DNA of 64,000 nucleotides from NCBI GenBank assembly GCA_033439295.1, contig JAVTLE010000014.1, positions 3,472,001 to 3,536,000 of the forward strand. The letters are read 5' to 3'. The position numbers were made by a program, and so were the translations under genes. The notes below the pieces were generated by a model, which was not told where the DNA came from, did no database searches, and saw only the letters and a program-made list of their open reading frames with translations. The DNA is from Deuterostichococcus epilithicus (taxonomy: Eukaryota > Chlorophyta > Trebouxiophyceae > Prasiolales > Stichococcaceae). Each line of letters starts with the position of its first letter. Positions within the stretch are counted from its first letter, which is position 1. Below, piece after piece: positions 48,601 through 60,458 of the stretch.

Positions 48601-49230
48601 TTTGTGCCGATGCGCTAACACGTGGTCGAGAAAATCATTGCCGTGCTCTGTCTGCCTGCTGTCGTCACATGCTACCTGGCTGCGATGTGGCGCCATGGGG
48701 CGTTCGACTTGGGCATTGCCCTATAGAACGTGCAACCAGCATCTGCTTTTCCCATCGGCAGGGTTTGTCGGGGCTGCGAGAGCTGGACCTTTGCGGCAAC
48801 CAGATCCGGGGGCACGGCGCACTGGCCGTCGCGCGGGCAGTGGCGCAGCTGCCGTGCATGGCCTCCTTGCAGCTAGACGAGAACGAGATTTCAGACGCCG
48901 CCGTCTCGAAGATCAAGGTGTGCGGAGACTGCCGTTGGCAGCGGCTCTCCGACGCTGAAAAACTCAGTTGGAATTGTCCGGACGTCGCTCTCTTCTCGAA
49001 AGCTGTGCTGGCCGCAGCAAATGCGACTATAATCCGCTGATCGTATGAAGGTCGACCTCAGCTGCGCACCTTGAACTGCATCTGTGTAGGCAGTGCTGGC
49101 GGCCGCCGGCAAGGCGGACGCCCTTGGGTCGCTTGAGGAGAATGACCCCGACGCAGACGAGGAGCTCGAGGACGATAATGATGACGTCGCGGGGCTTGCA
49201 GACCAGCTGTCTGCCGCGGCCATCCAGTAA
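45683..49230 (+). CDS. RANGAP1: RanGAP with N-terminal WPP-like domain and leucine-rich repeats
   Basis: RanGAP stimulates GTP hydrolysis by Ran on the cytoplasmic side of the nuclear envelope. The first exon (ATG 45683) encodes a WPP-like domain, with QWSLTPEQRAITVERITASI, GVALTLDDARKAAATAE and ESLQAYTRKLGMLVLEAAEK across the first splice. This domain anchors plant RanGAP to the envelope. Leucine-rich repeats of the RanGAP type follow from about 46.6 to 48.95 kb, for example GRLEGINLSDNALGEKG, LHLFNNMSDNEGAAAIAELL, LVQLDVSDNPMTGEAAPAL, LQLRENELGDEGAAAL and LRELDLCGNQIRGHGALAV. The C-terminus is acidic (DPDADEELEDDNDD) as in RanGAPs, with TAA at 49228. The WPP tripeptide itself is not conserved: the Trp is followed by SL. 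Confidence 0.9.
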
Positions 49231-49693
49231 TGTGGCGGTGTGACGAATAGAATGGATGTGATGCAGCCGGATCGCGACATGATCGACGGCCGACGGCGGG
49301 CTGCGTCTGTGCTTTGGATGAACTAATTGTGCGAGTCTGCGCCCATTGGCGACTACCATATTGCTGCCTACGCATGCTTGAGTTGCAAAGGTGCGGCAAG
49401 TGTCCAAAGAAGGAGGCAAGAGGGGAGAATCCTCCTTAAACGGCATATGCCGCAACATTCGACTCGGCGGAGAATGCTGAGATGCCCTGTATTGGCTGCG
49501 ACTGACACCTGGCCAGACCTCGGCTTCTCGCTTCTGAGTTGCTGGCCCAGCATTGAGTCGCAAAGACCCCAGATATCAGCCTTGAAATCACAGCCGCACC
49601 AGTCTGTCAACTGGACCAGCCCCTTGCAGGGGAGTCACTACTGCAACAGTTGATAAGCAGCCATCATTGCAAAGCTGCACAAGCAGAGAGCGT
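49231..49693. other. Intergenic region
   Basis: This lies between RanGAP and the mL59-like gene, both on the plus strand. Nothing beyond expected UTR and promoter sequence is seen. Confidence 0.4.
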
Positions 49694-50546
49694 ATGGCAG
49701 CCCTCCTTGCGAAATATGGAGCAGAGGCACTGCGGCCGCAGTGGGTGAACGGCACGTGGCGCAAGGCAGCCATCAGTGCCAAGAACCAGGCTCGGCTTCG
49801 GAAGGAGGCGCTGCTGGAGGGCAGGTGAACTTTTAGTAGCGCGCGGATGTGTGAAGTGACATCGTCAGGCGCTGCTCATGTGCTCATGACATCGAGCTCC
49901 TGTCGACTTTCTGTATGTGCCGCTGCTCCTGCAACAGCACTGTGCGATTTCCTCAAGCTGTTGGCGCCTGCTGCAGAGACAGGCGATGACCGTGCGGACT
50001 CCCAGCACAAAGCGAACGTGCCTTGACACCGCTGTGGCCGGCTGAAGGATTTTGTGTTGTGACAGGCCGTGGATCGGCGACGAGCTTCTACAGTCCACTG
50101 CCGCACCCAAGCGGAGGAAGCCCAAAGGTCACAAGCACGACCGGGAAGCCGCAGTCAGGTTTGCTGGTTCTGCCCATCATCACATCCGCTCGTCCACCAT
50201 GTATCTGCAATGGCTTTCCGCATGTGACGCATCACCCTAAAATGTCCACCTATTCTTTGACGCAGGCAAGCGGAAACTGCGAAGAAACTGGAGGCGATGT
50301 CCGAGAGGGTTGCACAGCATCGGGTAAGCCCTGCGCTGGCTGCGCGTGCCGGTCGTTCGACTGGTCTCCGCTCGCAGGAAGTGAATGTCACCGTTGGAGA
50401 CACCTGCTTGCCAGGGTGACGCTTGCCAGCGCCTGAGCTGCGCTGCCATGTGCGCTGCGCAGGAGTCGCGAGCACTGAAGGACGGATCCATCCTGGACCA
50501 GCTGACGATGACGCCGGCGCAGCGCCGCCTGAAGCAGCGCCAATGA
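49694..50546 (+). CDS. Probable mitochondrial large ribosomal subunit protein mL59
   Basis: Four exons join in phase: 49694–49824, 50066–50158, 50266–50323 and 50463–50546 (TGA 50544). The product is about 121 residues, very basic and helical: LRPQWVNGTWRKAAISAKNQ, RLRKEALLEGRPWIGDELL, KRRKPKGHKHDREAA, then KKLEAMSERVAQHRESRALK and a C-terminal MTPAQRRLKQRQ. The 'W..PAISA+..A.LRK..L..G..WP' opening followed by the K(G)HKHDR block is the pattern I associate with mL59 (yeast Mrpl25 family); this is recall, not a search. It would act in mitochondrial translation. The stop codon overlaps the start of the next ORF in the sequence ATGA, which is unusual for a nuclear gene. Confidence 0.55.
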
Positions 50547-52723
50547 CCGCAACGTTGTCGGGGCCGCGGCCACCGTTGCCGTTAGCCAAGCGGCCACGAC
50601 TCGCAGCGGACGGCAGCACAGCTGCGTGGCAGGAGCAGGCGTCAGAGCAGTTGCCGCAGGATTCAGCAGCCGGCGCGGCAGATGCAGCAGCGGAGGCGGC
50701 AGCGGAGGCGGCAGAAAGCATAGCGGGCACCGCAGCCGCGGTCGCGGATTCCAGTCCTGTGGAGGCGGACGCCGCAGGGCCGCAGCGCCAGAACGTTTGC
50801 CCGCTGCCGCTGCGCTACCTGCGCAGCCGGCGGACTGAATGGCAGCCGCACTGTGCGAAGGTGACGCTGAACGTGCGGCTCGATGGGCGCATCGTCCCAG
50901 CCGCTGCCGGTGGCGCGCGGGTGTCCTACAGCCACATCGCAGTGCTGGACGGCTTCATCGACGAGCCGATGCGTCGGTCTCTGCTGGACTTTCTGACGCA
51001 GCCGGCGGGCGCCGCCATGGTGGGCGCCGCCACGGCGGCGTCTGCCGGCGGGGCTGCGGGGCCGGGCCGCGCGGCAGCGGCCGGGCTCGTGCCGGCAGCA
51101 GAGGGCAGCGGACCAGAGGCGGGCAGCAGAGCGGCAGGCGGCACGGCGGCAGCAGAGCTGGGGCTGCCTGGCGACAGGTGGGAGCGGCGAACGGCGGATC
51201 AGGCGGGGCAGAGACCCACCTGGGGCGTTAAGGTGGGCGCCAAGACCTTGCATCCTTGTGCTGAGTGAGACATATCTGCTGCTGCACCCAAATGCTGACC
51301 ACCACAAAATCCTGCAATCTCAGGAAAGAGAGGAAGCATTCGTGCCTGGATCAGCCTCCGCAAATCGCCACACCTGCCAGTTGCCCCTCTCGCAAGCTCT
51401 GTGTTGCCCCAATGGTTTGAATATACGCTCAGCCCCCAGATCTCGTTAAGTGCTGAATCACTTCTGCGCTGAACTCTCAGGAGCACGTGTTGCGGGAGCT
51501 GGGGCGCGGCGAGCTGCCCGCGGTGCAGGAGGTGCACGCGCGGCTGCTGGCGCTGTACCCCGAGTATGACATCGCCCACATGCCGTCGGACCTCCTCCAG
51601 GCTGGAGGGCCTCCGAAACCAGGGGCGGGGCCGCCGGAGCCAACGGCGGGGCAGCGTCAGCCAGAGGTGGGCACATCGCAGCCGGAGGCGGGCGCGGGCG
51701 GGCAGTGCGGCGAGCAGGGCTCAGACAGGCAGGGGTGCGGCAACGGAACATGCGGCGGCTGCGCGGATGGAGCGTGCGGTACGTGCGCCGGCAGCGGCGG
51801 GCAGGCGCATTCTGCAGACTGTGACCAGTTCGTGGCAAATGCAGCGGTGCACGGCGACTGCTTTGCGTGGCACATCGATGCTGATCCTGCGGGTGCGTTT
51901 TTTGCATCACCCTGACGATCGCCGCCCGGCTGCATTGAGCTCTGAAGGGCGGTACCCAAATTGCAGGGCACGAGCATGCAAGAGAACAGCGGAAGGCGTT
52001 TATTGCACCGCTTGTTCGCCCTGCTTGATTTGGGACAGCTTCTGGACCCTTGCCTGGTCAGCCAGAAAGAATCTCCCGTCTCCTTCCTTGCAGGCCTGCC
52101 AGAGTCGCCTTGGACAGCGGCTTTTGGCGACTACTGCAACGGCGAGCCGGGGCGCCCGCTGTTCGTCAGCCTCATCCTGTACCTCGACGAGGACTGGCCG
52201 CGGGAGAACGACAGCGAGACGCTGTTCCTGGACTCGGGCGCCGACGTCGGCGTTGTCGTGCGTCCCAAGCGCTACCGCGCCGTGCTCATGGACCAGGTGC
52301 CTGCCTGTCGACTGGCCATTTTCTGGCTCCGAGCTGCTTCCCCTGACCTTTTTCGTTTCTGGGCTGGGCATGTGCATCAGGTGACAGTTTTCCTTCCAAG
52401 GCGGCATGGGGCGCCCTTCCTTTCGGACCCCAGTCGTCTGAAATGTACTTGCCAAGAGACATGGTGCTCCAGACAGGTCCATGGACAGCGCAATACCTCA
52501 GATGCTGTCGAACTTTGCACAGGATGTGCTGCACCGCCTGTCCGCGCCATCGCCAGCGGCCGGCCGGCCGCGATTCTCGCTGGTGTGGAAGCTTCTGTTC
52601 GTACCGCGTTCTCCCGAGCAGGCGGCGTGCTTAGCACGGCGGGAGTGGGGACTGCCAACCTCTTTTGCAACCGCCGCGCGAGTCGACGCCGTCCGGCGGG
52701 CGATGCTCAGCCAGCCAAAGTGA
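50543..52723 (+). CDS. 2-oxoglutarate/Fe(II)-dependent oxygenase, prolyl-hydroxylase-like
   Basis: Four exons: 50543–51232, 51481–51892, 52094–52296 and 52523–52723 (TGA 52721). The N-terminus is an Ala/Glu-rich low-complexity region, then PLRYLRSRRTEWQPHCAKVT and VLDGFIDEPMRRSLLDFL. The double-stranded beta-helix core is clear: the HxD iron ligands in FAWHIDADP (near 51.87 kb), PLFVSLILYLDEDWPREN, the distal His in DVLHRLSAP (near 52.53 kb), and the 2OG-binding Arg in GRPRFSLVWKLLF. So iron and cosubstrate sites are complete. Just before the HxD is a Pro/Gly-rich stretch and a tight cluster of Cys (about 51.70–51.83 kb), not typical of the family. ATG 50543 is the first in this frame. The substrate (protein prolyl or other) is unknown. 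Confidence 0.85.
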
Positions 52724-53321
52724 CATCCTATCTCGCCTGGTTGCAACTCTGGGCGGTGGGCTCGACACCCTGTTTGAAACTTACTGTCGACTGAGCATTT
52801 CAGTTTGCGTGAGGTAAATCGAAAGGCCCGCGAAACGAAGGTCCGAAAGGCCCGCGCCAGCGATTGCCCGATTGGCCTCATCCCTCGTGTGTAACAGCAC
52901 AATTTCCCTTTCCTCGCTCCTCAGCTTCTACAGCTTCCGTAGATCTCCCTCTGCAACAGAAGACTGAACGGAGCATTTTCCAGTCTGCAGTACTCGTGTT
53001 TACAAACATACATCGTGCTGGCAGCCCCGTCTGTAAAGTCAAATTTGACTCGATCTGATTTCCGGAAGCTTAGTGCAGCTCGTCGCCCGCGGCTCCGAGG
53101 AAGCGCTTCATCTTGGAATCATTCTCCGTTGACACCGTCACATTCTGGGCAGGGCCGGGTGTGGAAGAAACTGTTCAGTGATTTGATCGTAACTGCAACT
53201 CTCCGCGTAAGGCGTCCCTCTACCTGGCAAATCTCGTCGCCAGCCAATCACACGACGGTCCACCAGACCTGACAAAATATCGGTCCATCTGCGTCCGGTA
53301 CCGCGCATTGAGGACTGCAAC
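52724..53321. other. Intergenic region with a short repeated GAAAGGCCCGCG word
   Basis: The word GAAAGGCCCGCG occurs twice about 24 bp apart (52820–52856). A TGTAA near 52887 could be the poly(A) signal of the oxygenase gene. No gene is seen. Confidence 0.45.
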
Positions 53322-54530
53322 ATGGCCACCACCGCCGCGGCAGACAAGGCCAAGGAGTGGTGGACACGCGCCAAGACGGCTGCAGGCCTGGAGGAATTGG
53401 AGGAGGAGGAGCCGGCAAACACCTCCCTGCTAGACAGCTTCAACGATGCGACGACGCTCAACAAGACGCAGGTGGGCGGCACGGGGCCTGCAGGGGCCTG
53501 CATGGACCAAGCGCTTACTGCTGTCGGGGCATGATCCGAGCGGCCGTGATTTGTTGTCTCCGACAGAGGGTCTACGGGTTCCTGATCTGTGTCGGCTGCG
53601 CCATCTTCTTCGGATTCATGTCCACACTCTTCGTGGTCATGCCCACGAAGTTTGCAGGTGTGCAGCATGCGTCTGAGTTGACTGTATGCATGTCATGAGG
53701 CGGAGTGACTGATGTGGTGTGCGAGACGCCTAGCCTCCATGTCTGCATTCGCAGTGCTGTTCACGCTGGCAAACATTTTCGCCATTGGAAGGTAATTACA
53801 ACAATCGCCTGCCCTGCCAGCAATTGCAGCCGACGGACACTCATGCCCAGCGGATGATAGCCCCTTGTCGATATACATGGTGCCCGTGCAATTTCACTAG
53901 CTTCTTTCGCGTGTCACCTGCCTGCAGCACGATGTTTCTGTCTGGGCCGTGGACGCACATTAAAAAGATGATGGAGAAGGGCAGGTGAATTCTGGCGCCA
54001 GGAGGTGGCAGCGTGTCTGGACTGAATGTGCAGGTGCAGTGTAGCTGCCCAGCCTGTCGTGCCCTGCCCTCACAATGTTTCTTGCGGCTCTCCCGCAGGA
54101 TCATTGCGACAGTGATCTACTTTGTGTCGATGCTTATGACGCTCTACTGCGCCATCCATGTGCGCCCCTCTGACAGATGTTACACTCTGAATATGCAAAA
54201 AAATTGCTTCGCAACGATGGACACTTTGGTAAGCTGCACTCAAACTCTTCGCGCTCTGGTTGCCGCTGACAGAGGCTTCGCTGTGACTGCAGATACACAG
54301 CGCAATACTCACGCTCATCGCGATGACAGTCCAGCTGCTTGCGCTGCTCTGGTAGGAGTTTAAAACTGCATAGAAACAGCTGCATCGTACGCGACTGGGC
54401 GTCAATTAACGTGACGCACATTATGCTCGTAGTCCTGCTGTCGGCAAGTGAGCAAAACAGATCTGTGTTTTCACCCAGGTACTGTCTTTCATACATCCCG
54501 TACGCTCGGCAGCTTGCGGCTCGTATGTGA
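53322..54530 (+). CDS. SFT2-family vesicle transport membrane protein
   Basis: SFT2 proteins are four-helix Golgi/endosome membrane proteins implicated in retrograde vesicle fusion. Seven exons join in phase: 53322–53471, 53567–53657, 53755–53791, 53928–53984, 54099–54159, 54293–54351 and 54479–54530. After an acidic cytosolic N-terminus (LEELEEEEPANTSLLDSF) come RVYGFLICVGCAIFFGFMS, FAVLFTLANIFAIGSTMFL with SGPWTHIKKMMEKGR, the helix RIIATVIYFVSMLMTLYCAI, and a last helix LTLIAMTVQLLALLWYCLSY, then a short basic tail. The GST.FL.GP..Q.K.M...R pattern is typical of the family. Confidence 0.92.
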
Positions 54531-55548
54531 GTAGCGACGCTCACACATGTCAAGAGCGACCATCTCGCAACCCTTCGAATGCAACTCTATCTTCACTGCA
54601 CGTGTCTTGTTGGCAACTGGACTGGGGTTTCTTACGACATGCGGGGGTCTGCATTAAGTTTGCCGTGTCTGTGCAGGTTTGGAGTCGAGCTTCCGAGTTT
54701 TGTGTAGCTATTTGCTCAGATCTGAGCAATGTTTGATGAACGATTGCTGTTAAGTGGCTGATGGCAGAACTCGAGGGCAATGCTGCGCTGTGGCATACGC
54801 TAGATACCTAGACTTGTGGCACCTCGGTGCCTCACATGCGTGGCAGCAGATTTAATCAGCGCACACTAGGGTACATTGTTGCGCGGGCGATCGTCGCGGC
54901 CCACTGGCTTGTCGTGAATGCACTAGAAGCAGCATCTTCAGGGCCCCTCCGTCCCCTACTAACCTACTTTCCACAGCACATGGACTGCGCCCGCAAGTCA
55001 GCAAGTGAAACTGCGGTGCCCAAAAATGCGCCGACATGGCGAGTGATGCTAATCTGGCATTGCGGTGCACAATATGGGGCAGACCGATGCGTTCAGTCCC
55101 GCAAGGGTCCTGAAGGCAATTGTGGTACGTGCCGCCGCAAGGTTTTCTGGCGGTGTGTGATGAGTCACGCCACGTGGCATGTCTGCAATTTGCTCATCGC
55201 CAGATGCCGTTCCTCCCTGCCGGACTTGCATTGGGTTCTGCAGCTACATCTTATTTCCAAAGGTATCAACAATCTCAGCTGCGTTGCTGTTGCGTGTTTC
55301 GGAAATGGCCCCTTCCGAAAGCACTGCGATGCGAGAGTGAAGGGCCAGCGCAGGCAAACATGTGCTGGACTATTCACAACCCTAGAGCATGACTCCGACC
55401 GATCGAATGTGCCTCTTTTTCATTTGATCCCGCGAGCGGGCAACGGTAGCTAGGCAACGCTGATATCGTAAAATGGCAAATTCCGACACCGAGCGGAGGA
55501 GAGTCTGACAAGAACAGACCGAAAGACAGAAAGACTAGAGGCCCAAGG
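54531..55548. other. Intergenic region with a 206-codon open frame of doubtful status
   Basis: About 1 kb before ATE1. A plus-strand frame with an ATG at 54836 stays open to 55453. It is Cys-, Trp- and Arg-rich, and I recognise no family. The frame ends only 95 bp before the ATE1 ATG, so it could be a 5' leader by-product, an unknown gene or chance. Confidence 0.3.
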
Positions 55549-58500
55549 ATGAATGAGGAGCATCTGAACCTCCTGGAAGACTTTGGAACCAGTTCAAATC
55601 ATTGCGGCTACTGCAAGCGCGACGGCGCGACGAGCGTCAGCCACGGCATGTGGGCACACTCACTGTCGGCGGAAGCTTACCAGGTGAGCATGCAACGCAA
55701 TCATATGGCATGCTTGCCAAGCGCCGTGCGGTCGCTTCCCGTCAACAGCGAGTGGCGCAGGCGCTCCGGCACAACCGTCCACATGTTAAATCCATGTCGA
55801 CTTCCAACATGGCGACCCTGTTCGCAGGAGCTACTGGATCGAGGATGGCGGCGCTCTGGGCGCTACATCTACAAGCCGGACCTGGCGACGTGCTGCCCGC
55901 AGTACACCATCCGCCTGGACTCCCGCCTGTTTGTCGCCACTAAGGTGACCTCAGGGTTTCAAGCGATTTGTCGCAACCGAAGCATTCTCACGCTTTGAAG
56001 AGCCGGGTCTGTGTACGAAAACCACAGTCGTCGTCCCGGATCTATCGACCACCGGCCGCGATATCGACGCTGGTGGTGTGCTGCCATTGACCTGTGGCGC
56101 ACATGCTGCCTCGCAGTCCCAGCAGCGCATCAGGCGCCGGGCGGAGGGCTTTGTGTCGCCGCCCCAGCCCAACGGCAGTGGCAGCGCACCCCCAAACGGC
56201 AGCCCCCGGCGGTCCCTGCTAGGCGGCGCCACACAGCTCGGCGGCAAGTCTGCGCAGCCAGCGCCGCAGCACAACGAGCTGTCTGCAGATGCCTGCATCG
56301 GGCTGCTGTCGAGCGCCATTGACGCCGCGGTGGGCAGCTGCGTCGCTGCGGGCACGCTGCCGCAGGCGCAATATGCTGGCAGCAGGGTGGCGCGGCCTTC
56401 GCAGAAGCAACAGGCGGTCCTTCCAGATGGTGTCAGGCGAGTTCAAGCTTTGTCAGGCGAGCTGGATAGCACATCTGTCCGGCGACGTTGATTGCACCAG
56501 CGGCAACCTATCGAGGCTGTGTTGAAGACGGCCTGCTCGCAGCACGAAGCCAGGTCTGACAGCAGTAACATGGTTGAGTCGCCTGTTCATCTTTGGCTGC
56601 AGACATACATCGCCATCTGCCATGGCCGTCGCCAGCGCTGCACGCAAAGCGCAGCCGCAGCAGCAGGAGCAGTTCACGGCACATGCTGTCGCAGACACGC
56701 TGGCAGCGTGCCTGAACGACGGGTGAGACTAAATATGACATGCAGGCCACATGTTGCCGTGTCGTGAGATGTGACGAGGACCAGGCGAGGGGCATTGACC
56801 GGCCCAGGATGTTCGTTACTGTGTTGCCGTGCAGGGCGCTGCCAGCTGGCTGGACAGTGGCGTCCTCAGCTGGCTACCTCAATTTTGCAGCGCCACCCCA
56901 GCAGCAGCAGCAGCAGCAGCGGCAGGAGGCCTTGCGGAATGGGTCGAAGGAGGCGGAACAGCCAACCAAGGGTCCTGCAGTCCGGCACAGCGCTGGCGGC
57001 GCTGCAGCCACAACAACCAGCAGCAGCTTCGGCGGCACGGTACAGCCATCGAGCGCCGATCCCGTGGTGCAGAGCGATGCGTCCACGCCAGCCCAGGCAG
57101 AGCCCCGGCCGGCAGAGCAGCCCGAATGCATGGCTGCTACAGAAGCAGCAGCGGCAGCGGCGGATCTGCCGCGGGTGCGAATCGGCAAGCGGCGCAGCAG
57201 CAGCAGCCGCAATGGCGATAGCCTGGAGGGTGCTTCGCCTCCATCCAGCTGGTCTCGCCTCTCCGAAGGCTGGCAGGTACGCGTTCACAAATGCAGCCCG
57301 CTCAGCAGCGCTGCTGACGCGGACGCCGGCCCCTGTGACAGCCTGCACTGCCACTTATCTTGATTGTCACACGGCCCTTGTCCGCCTTCGTATGTGGGAG
57401 TCCCGATGTGGAAACAACTGCCTGCCTTAGTCGGCGCAGACGTCGCAAGCTGCTCTGCATCTGCGGCTGGCTGTCTGCCACCTTCACCCAGGGTTTTGTG
57501 ATGTGCTATTTGCAGGGAGTGGAGGGTGGCTCGCCGATGTCTGTCAGCGGCGCCTCGCCGCTGCTGAGGCCGCAGCACCTGCTGCGCAGCGGCTCGCTGG
57601 CCGCCGTCACCAGCAACTGCCAGGATCCCATGCTCGCCAGCAGCATGGTGAGTCATGGCCTGCTTTGACGGCTTGCATCAAAGCTGCAGCCTTCCTGAGA
57701 CCTCTGGCGAGAACGCATTTGTTGCGCGTCCTGGCATCAGTCGTTGTGCACGCAAAACTGGACAGCCCTGCATTGCGGCGCCTCAGTAGAACCTCTCTTG
57801 AGGCGGCAGCAGCACCTTTCGAGCTCCAGCTCGTGCACACGCAGGCCGTGCTGGAGCGGTCTGAGAGCGCGCTGCAGCTGCAGCTGAGCGCCTCGCCAGG
57901 CGCCAGCCCCATGTCCGGCATGGCGGCGCCTGAGGTGTGGGGCCCAGGGTTTGGCGGCGCCGCCGGGCCTGCGCAGGATGCGGGTGCGGCTGTTTGTCCG
58001 GCTGCTCTTGCCTGTGATAAGGTTGAGCAAACTTACCACTTCTGCTGGAGGAGCTCGTGTTACACCTCTGGGACATCGGTCAAGCCTGAGATCATGTCCT
58101 CACTGCAATACAATGGCGACTATCGCGCCCCTACCTAATAGATGGCGTTGCTTCTGCAGCAGACGCGGTGCATATACGGGAGCCCAAGCGCAGCCGCTTG
58201 CACGCGGCGGAGCTCGAGGAGACTGCGGCGTCGCAGCCGGCAGACGAAAACTTCTGGCACGAAAGCGGCACTGCAGCTGCAGGCCCTGGCGGAGTTTCTG
58301 ACCCCCAGGGTGCAAAGCTGACCGTGCGGATGGTGCCCGCCACCCGAGAGGTGAGCAGGATGTCGTTTATGTACGCTGGCACCCTGACATCAACACTGCT
58401 GTCTCCTGCATTTCACCTGCCACTGTTGCATCAGGCTTCGTGAGTGTCCAGGCCCCGCGAGTGAGGACATCTCATGGTGTGCATGGTTGTCTGCAGTTGG

Positions 58501-60458
58501 TGGACACAGAGTTCGCATTGTACAAGGACTACCAGGTGCAGCAGCACGGCGACAAGGCGGACGAGGTGAGGCATGCGGCTGCACAAATGTGGCGATTGGT
58601 TCTTGTCCATGCCACCACATGGCATTTCCCAACATCGTCATCCGCTTAGAGCCATACCACTCCACAGCGGGGACATGAAAGCTGAGCTGCGCAGCATCGC
58701 ACAAACTGGCCGCTGGCTGCACAGGTGACAGTGCGGCAGTTCGTGCGCTTCCTGGTGGACACACCGCTGCCGCCAGCCGCGCGCCAGGACAGCAATGGCG
58801 CCCTGGACGGCGATGACGGTGCTGCAGCGGCCGCCGGCTCAGCAGCCTACGGCTCGTGGCACATGCAGTAAGCTCAGAGACGCGCAAGCTGCAGCTCCTG
58901 TGCTGCAGGCTCCCTGCCCTGTGATGTGAACTGCAGCTTTAGGCAGCGCACAGCATCTATCCCCCACCCCTCCAAACACCGAACAGAAGTGCATCAGTCT
59001 GTTGCCTGCATCGCTTGCAGGCGGCGTCTGTGCAGGTCGAGGTGCATCCTGATCCTGATCCTGATCCATCTTTTCGCTGAAGGTACTGGCTGGGCTCCAG
59101 GCTCATCGCCGTGTCCGTGGTGGATGTGCTGCCGAAGTGCATCTCCAGCGTGTACATGTTTTGGGACAAGAGGTGCCTCTCCCCCGTCCGCAAGCAACTC
59201 CCCTGCGTTTTGCCTGCCCTTGACAGCTCCAGCCGTGCTCCACCGCCTTCAGCAGCACTGCAGCCTTTGCGACGGGCGGCAGCCCCGCTCACCCTGAGTG
59301 TGCGGATGGCTCGCAGCCCCTCCTCAGCCCCCTTGCGCCACGGCCACACCCGAGAACGACCAGACCGAGAACGGTCGATGTTAAGACCGGCTGTGGCACA
59401 GGCATGCGCACCTGTCGCCGGGAAAGTACTCTGTGCTGCGGGAGCTGGACTTTGTGCGTGCGGCGTCCGGCGCGCGGCCGGCGCTCACGTACCTGTACCT
59501 GGGCTACTACATTCCGGACAACGAGAAGATGACTTACAAGGTGCGGCTATTTGAATTCGACGCCATCCGGCGCAGGCGTGTGCAGTCACACACAATGTTT
59601 TTGGACGTGTGAACGCCACCCTGCATGGTCCACGAGTCGGTGAGGGCCGGCAAAGGCTGTCGGAACAGCATCATCGTCCGAGCTGTGGGCGGGGTGCAGG
59701 TAGCCGAACATTCTTGGAACATTCGTCGCCTTGTCTTCCGCAGGCGGAGTTCAGACCCTCGGACCTGCTGTGCCCCGAGTCGCTGGCTTGGGTGCCGTAT
59801 GAGCGAGTGCACCGCCCCACCCGGGGCCGCGGCGCTTACATCGATCTGGCGGCCGTGCCGCGCTCGCTGGCCGGCCTCGGCATGGAGCACGGCGTCCTGC
59901 CGGATGGCCGACCGGATGCCTCCCGCACACAGGTGCGCACGCGTTCGAAAGCACGACATCTGCAGCGCGTCAGCTGACACTCCCGTGCCTTGCCAGCCGG
60001 CCCACCAGTTGTGGAGGGGAGGGCTGTTCAATGCGCGTCTGCAATGCCGCTGTGCCGTTGCCCCGCAGCACCACGAGAGCATGCGTCAGTGGCTGACCGC
60101 TGTCCCCTCTGACCCACCCCCTCCCCTCCCCCTCAATTGTAGGTGGACGACGCGGCCATCCATGCGTCGATGCTGCTGCTGGCAGGCGGCGGCGCGGGGC
60201 GGCAGCTGGTGCGCCTAGGGCTGCTGCTGCAGGCGGGCCTGCTCGACAAAGTGAGCGGCGCCTTGACAGCAGCATGTGCATGCCAACGTGTCTGCTTCTC
60301 CGATGCCATGGGGGCGAGCTTTCAGCAGTCCCGACATGCCTGCTCAAGGCGGTCACGCTGCATTGCAGGAGGCGGCAGATGTTCTGATGAAGCGAGTGAG
60401 GGCCGTCCACCGCCTTGTGGGGCCCACCGTCGGGCAGCGCATGATGCTTGTCGTGTAG
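55549..60458 (+). CDS. ATE1: Arginyl-tRNA–protein transferase ATE1
   Basis: ATE1 adds Arg from Arg-tRNA to N-terminal Asp, Glu or oxidised Cys, feeding the Arg/N-degron pathway. Exon 1 (ATG 55549) has the family start: [20 protein letters not shown] then AEAYQ; exon 2 gives [19 protein letters not shown] and [11 protein letters not shown], so the four conserved Cys (CxxC plus CC) of the N-terminal metal/heme/Fe–S site are present. A very long Ser/Ala/Gln-rich linker (about 56.1–58.0 kb) with a short polyglutamine run follows. The catalytic C-domain runs from about 58.7 kb: [57 protein letters not shown], ending VGQRMMLVV and TAG 60456. The protein is longer than plant ATE1 because of the linker. 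Confidence 0.93.

Noticed and set aside
59045-59070. TCCTGA hexamer repeats in an ATE1 intron
   Set aside because: A few copies of a simple repeat just before an acceptor; no sign of function.
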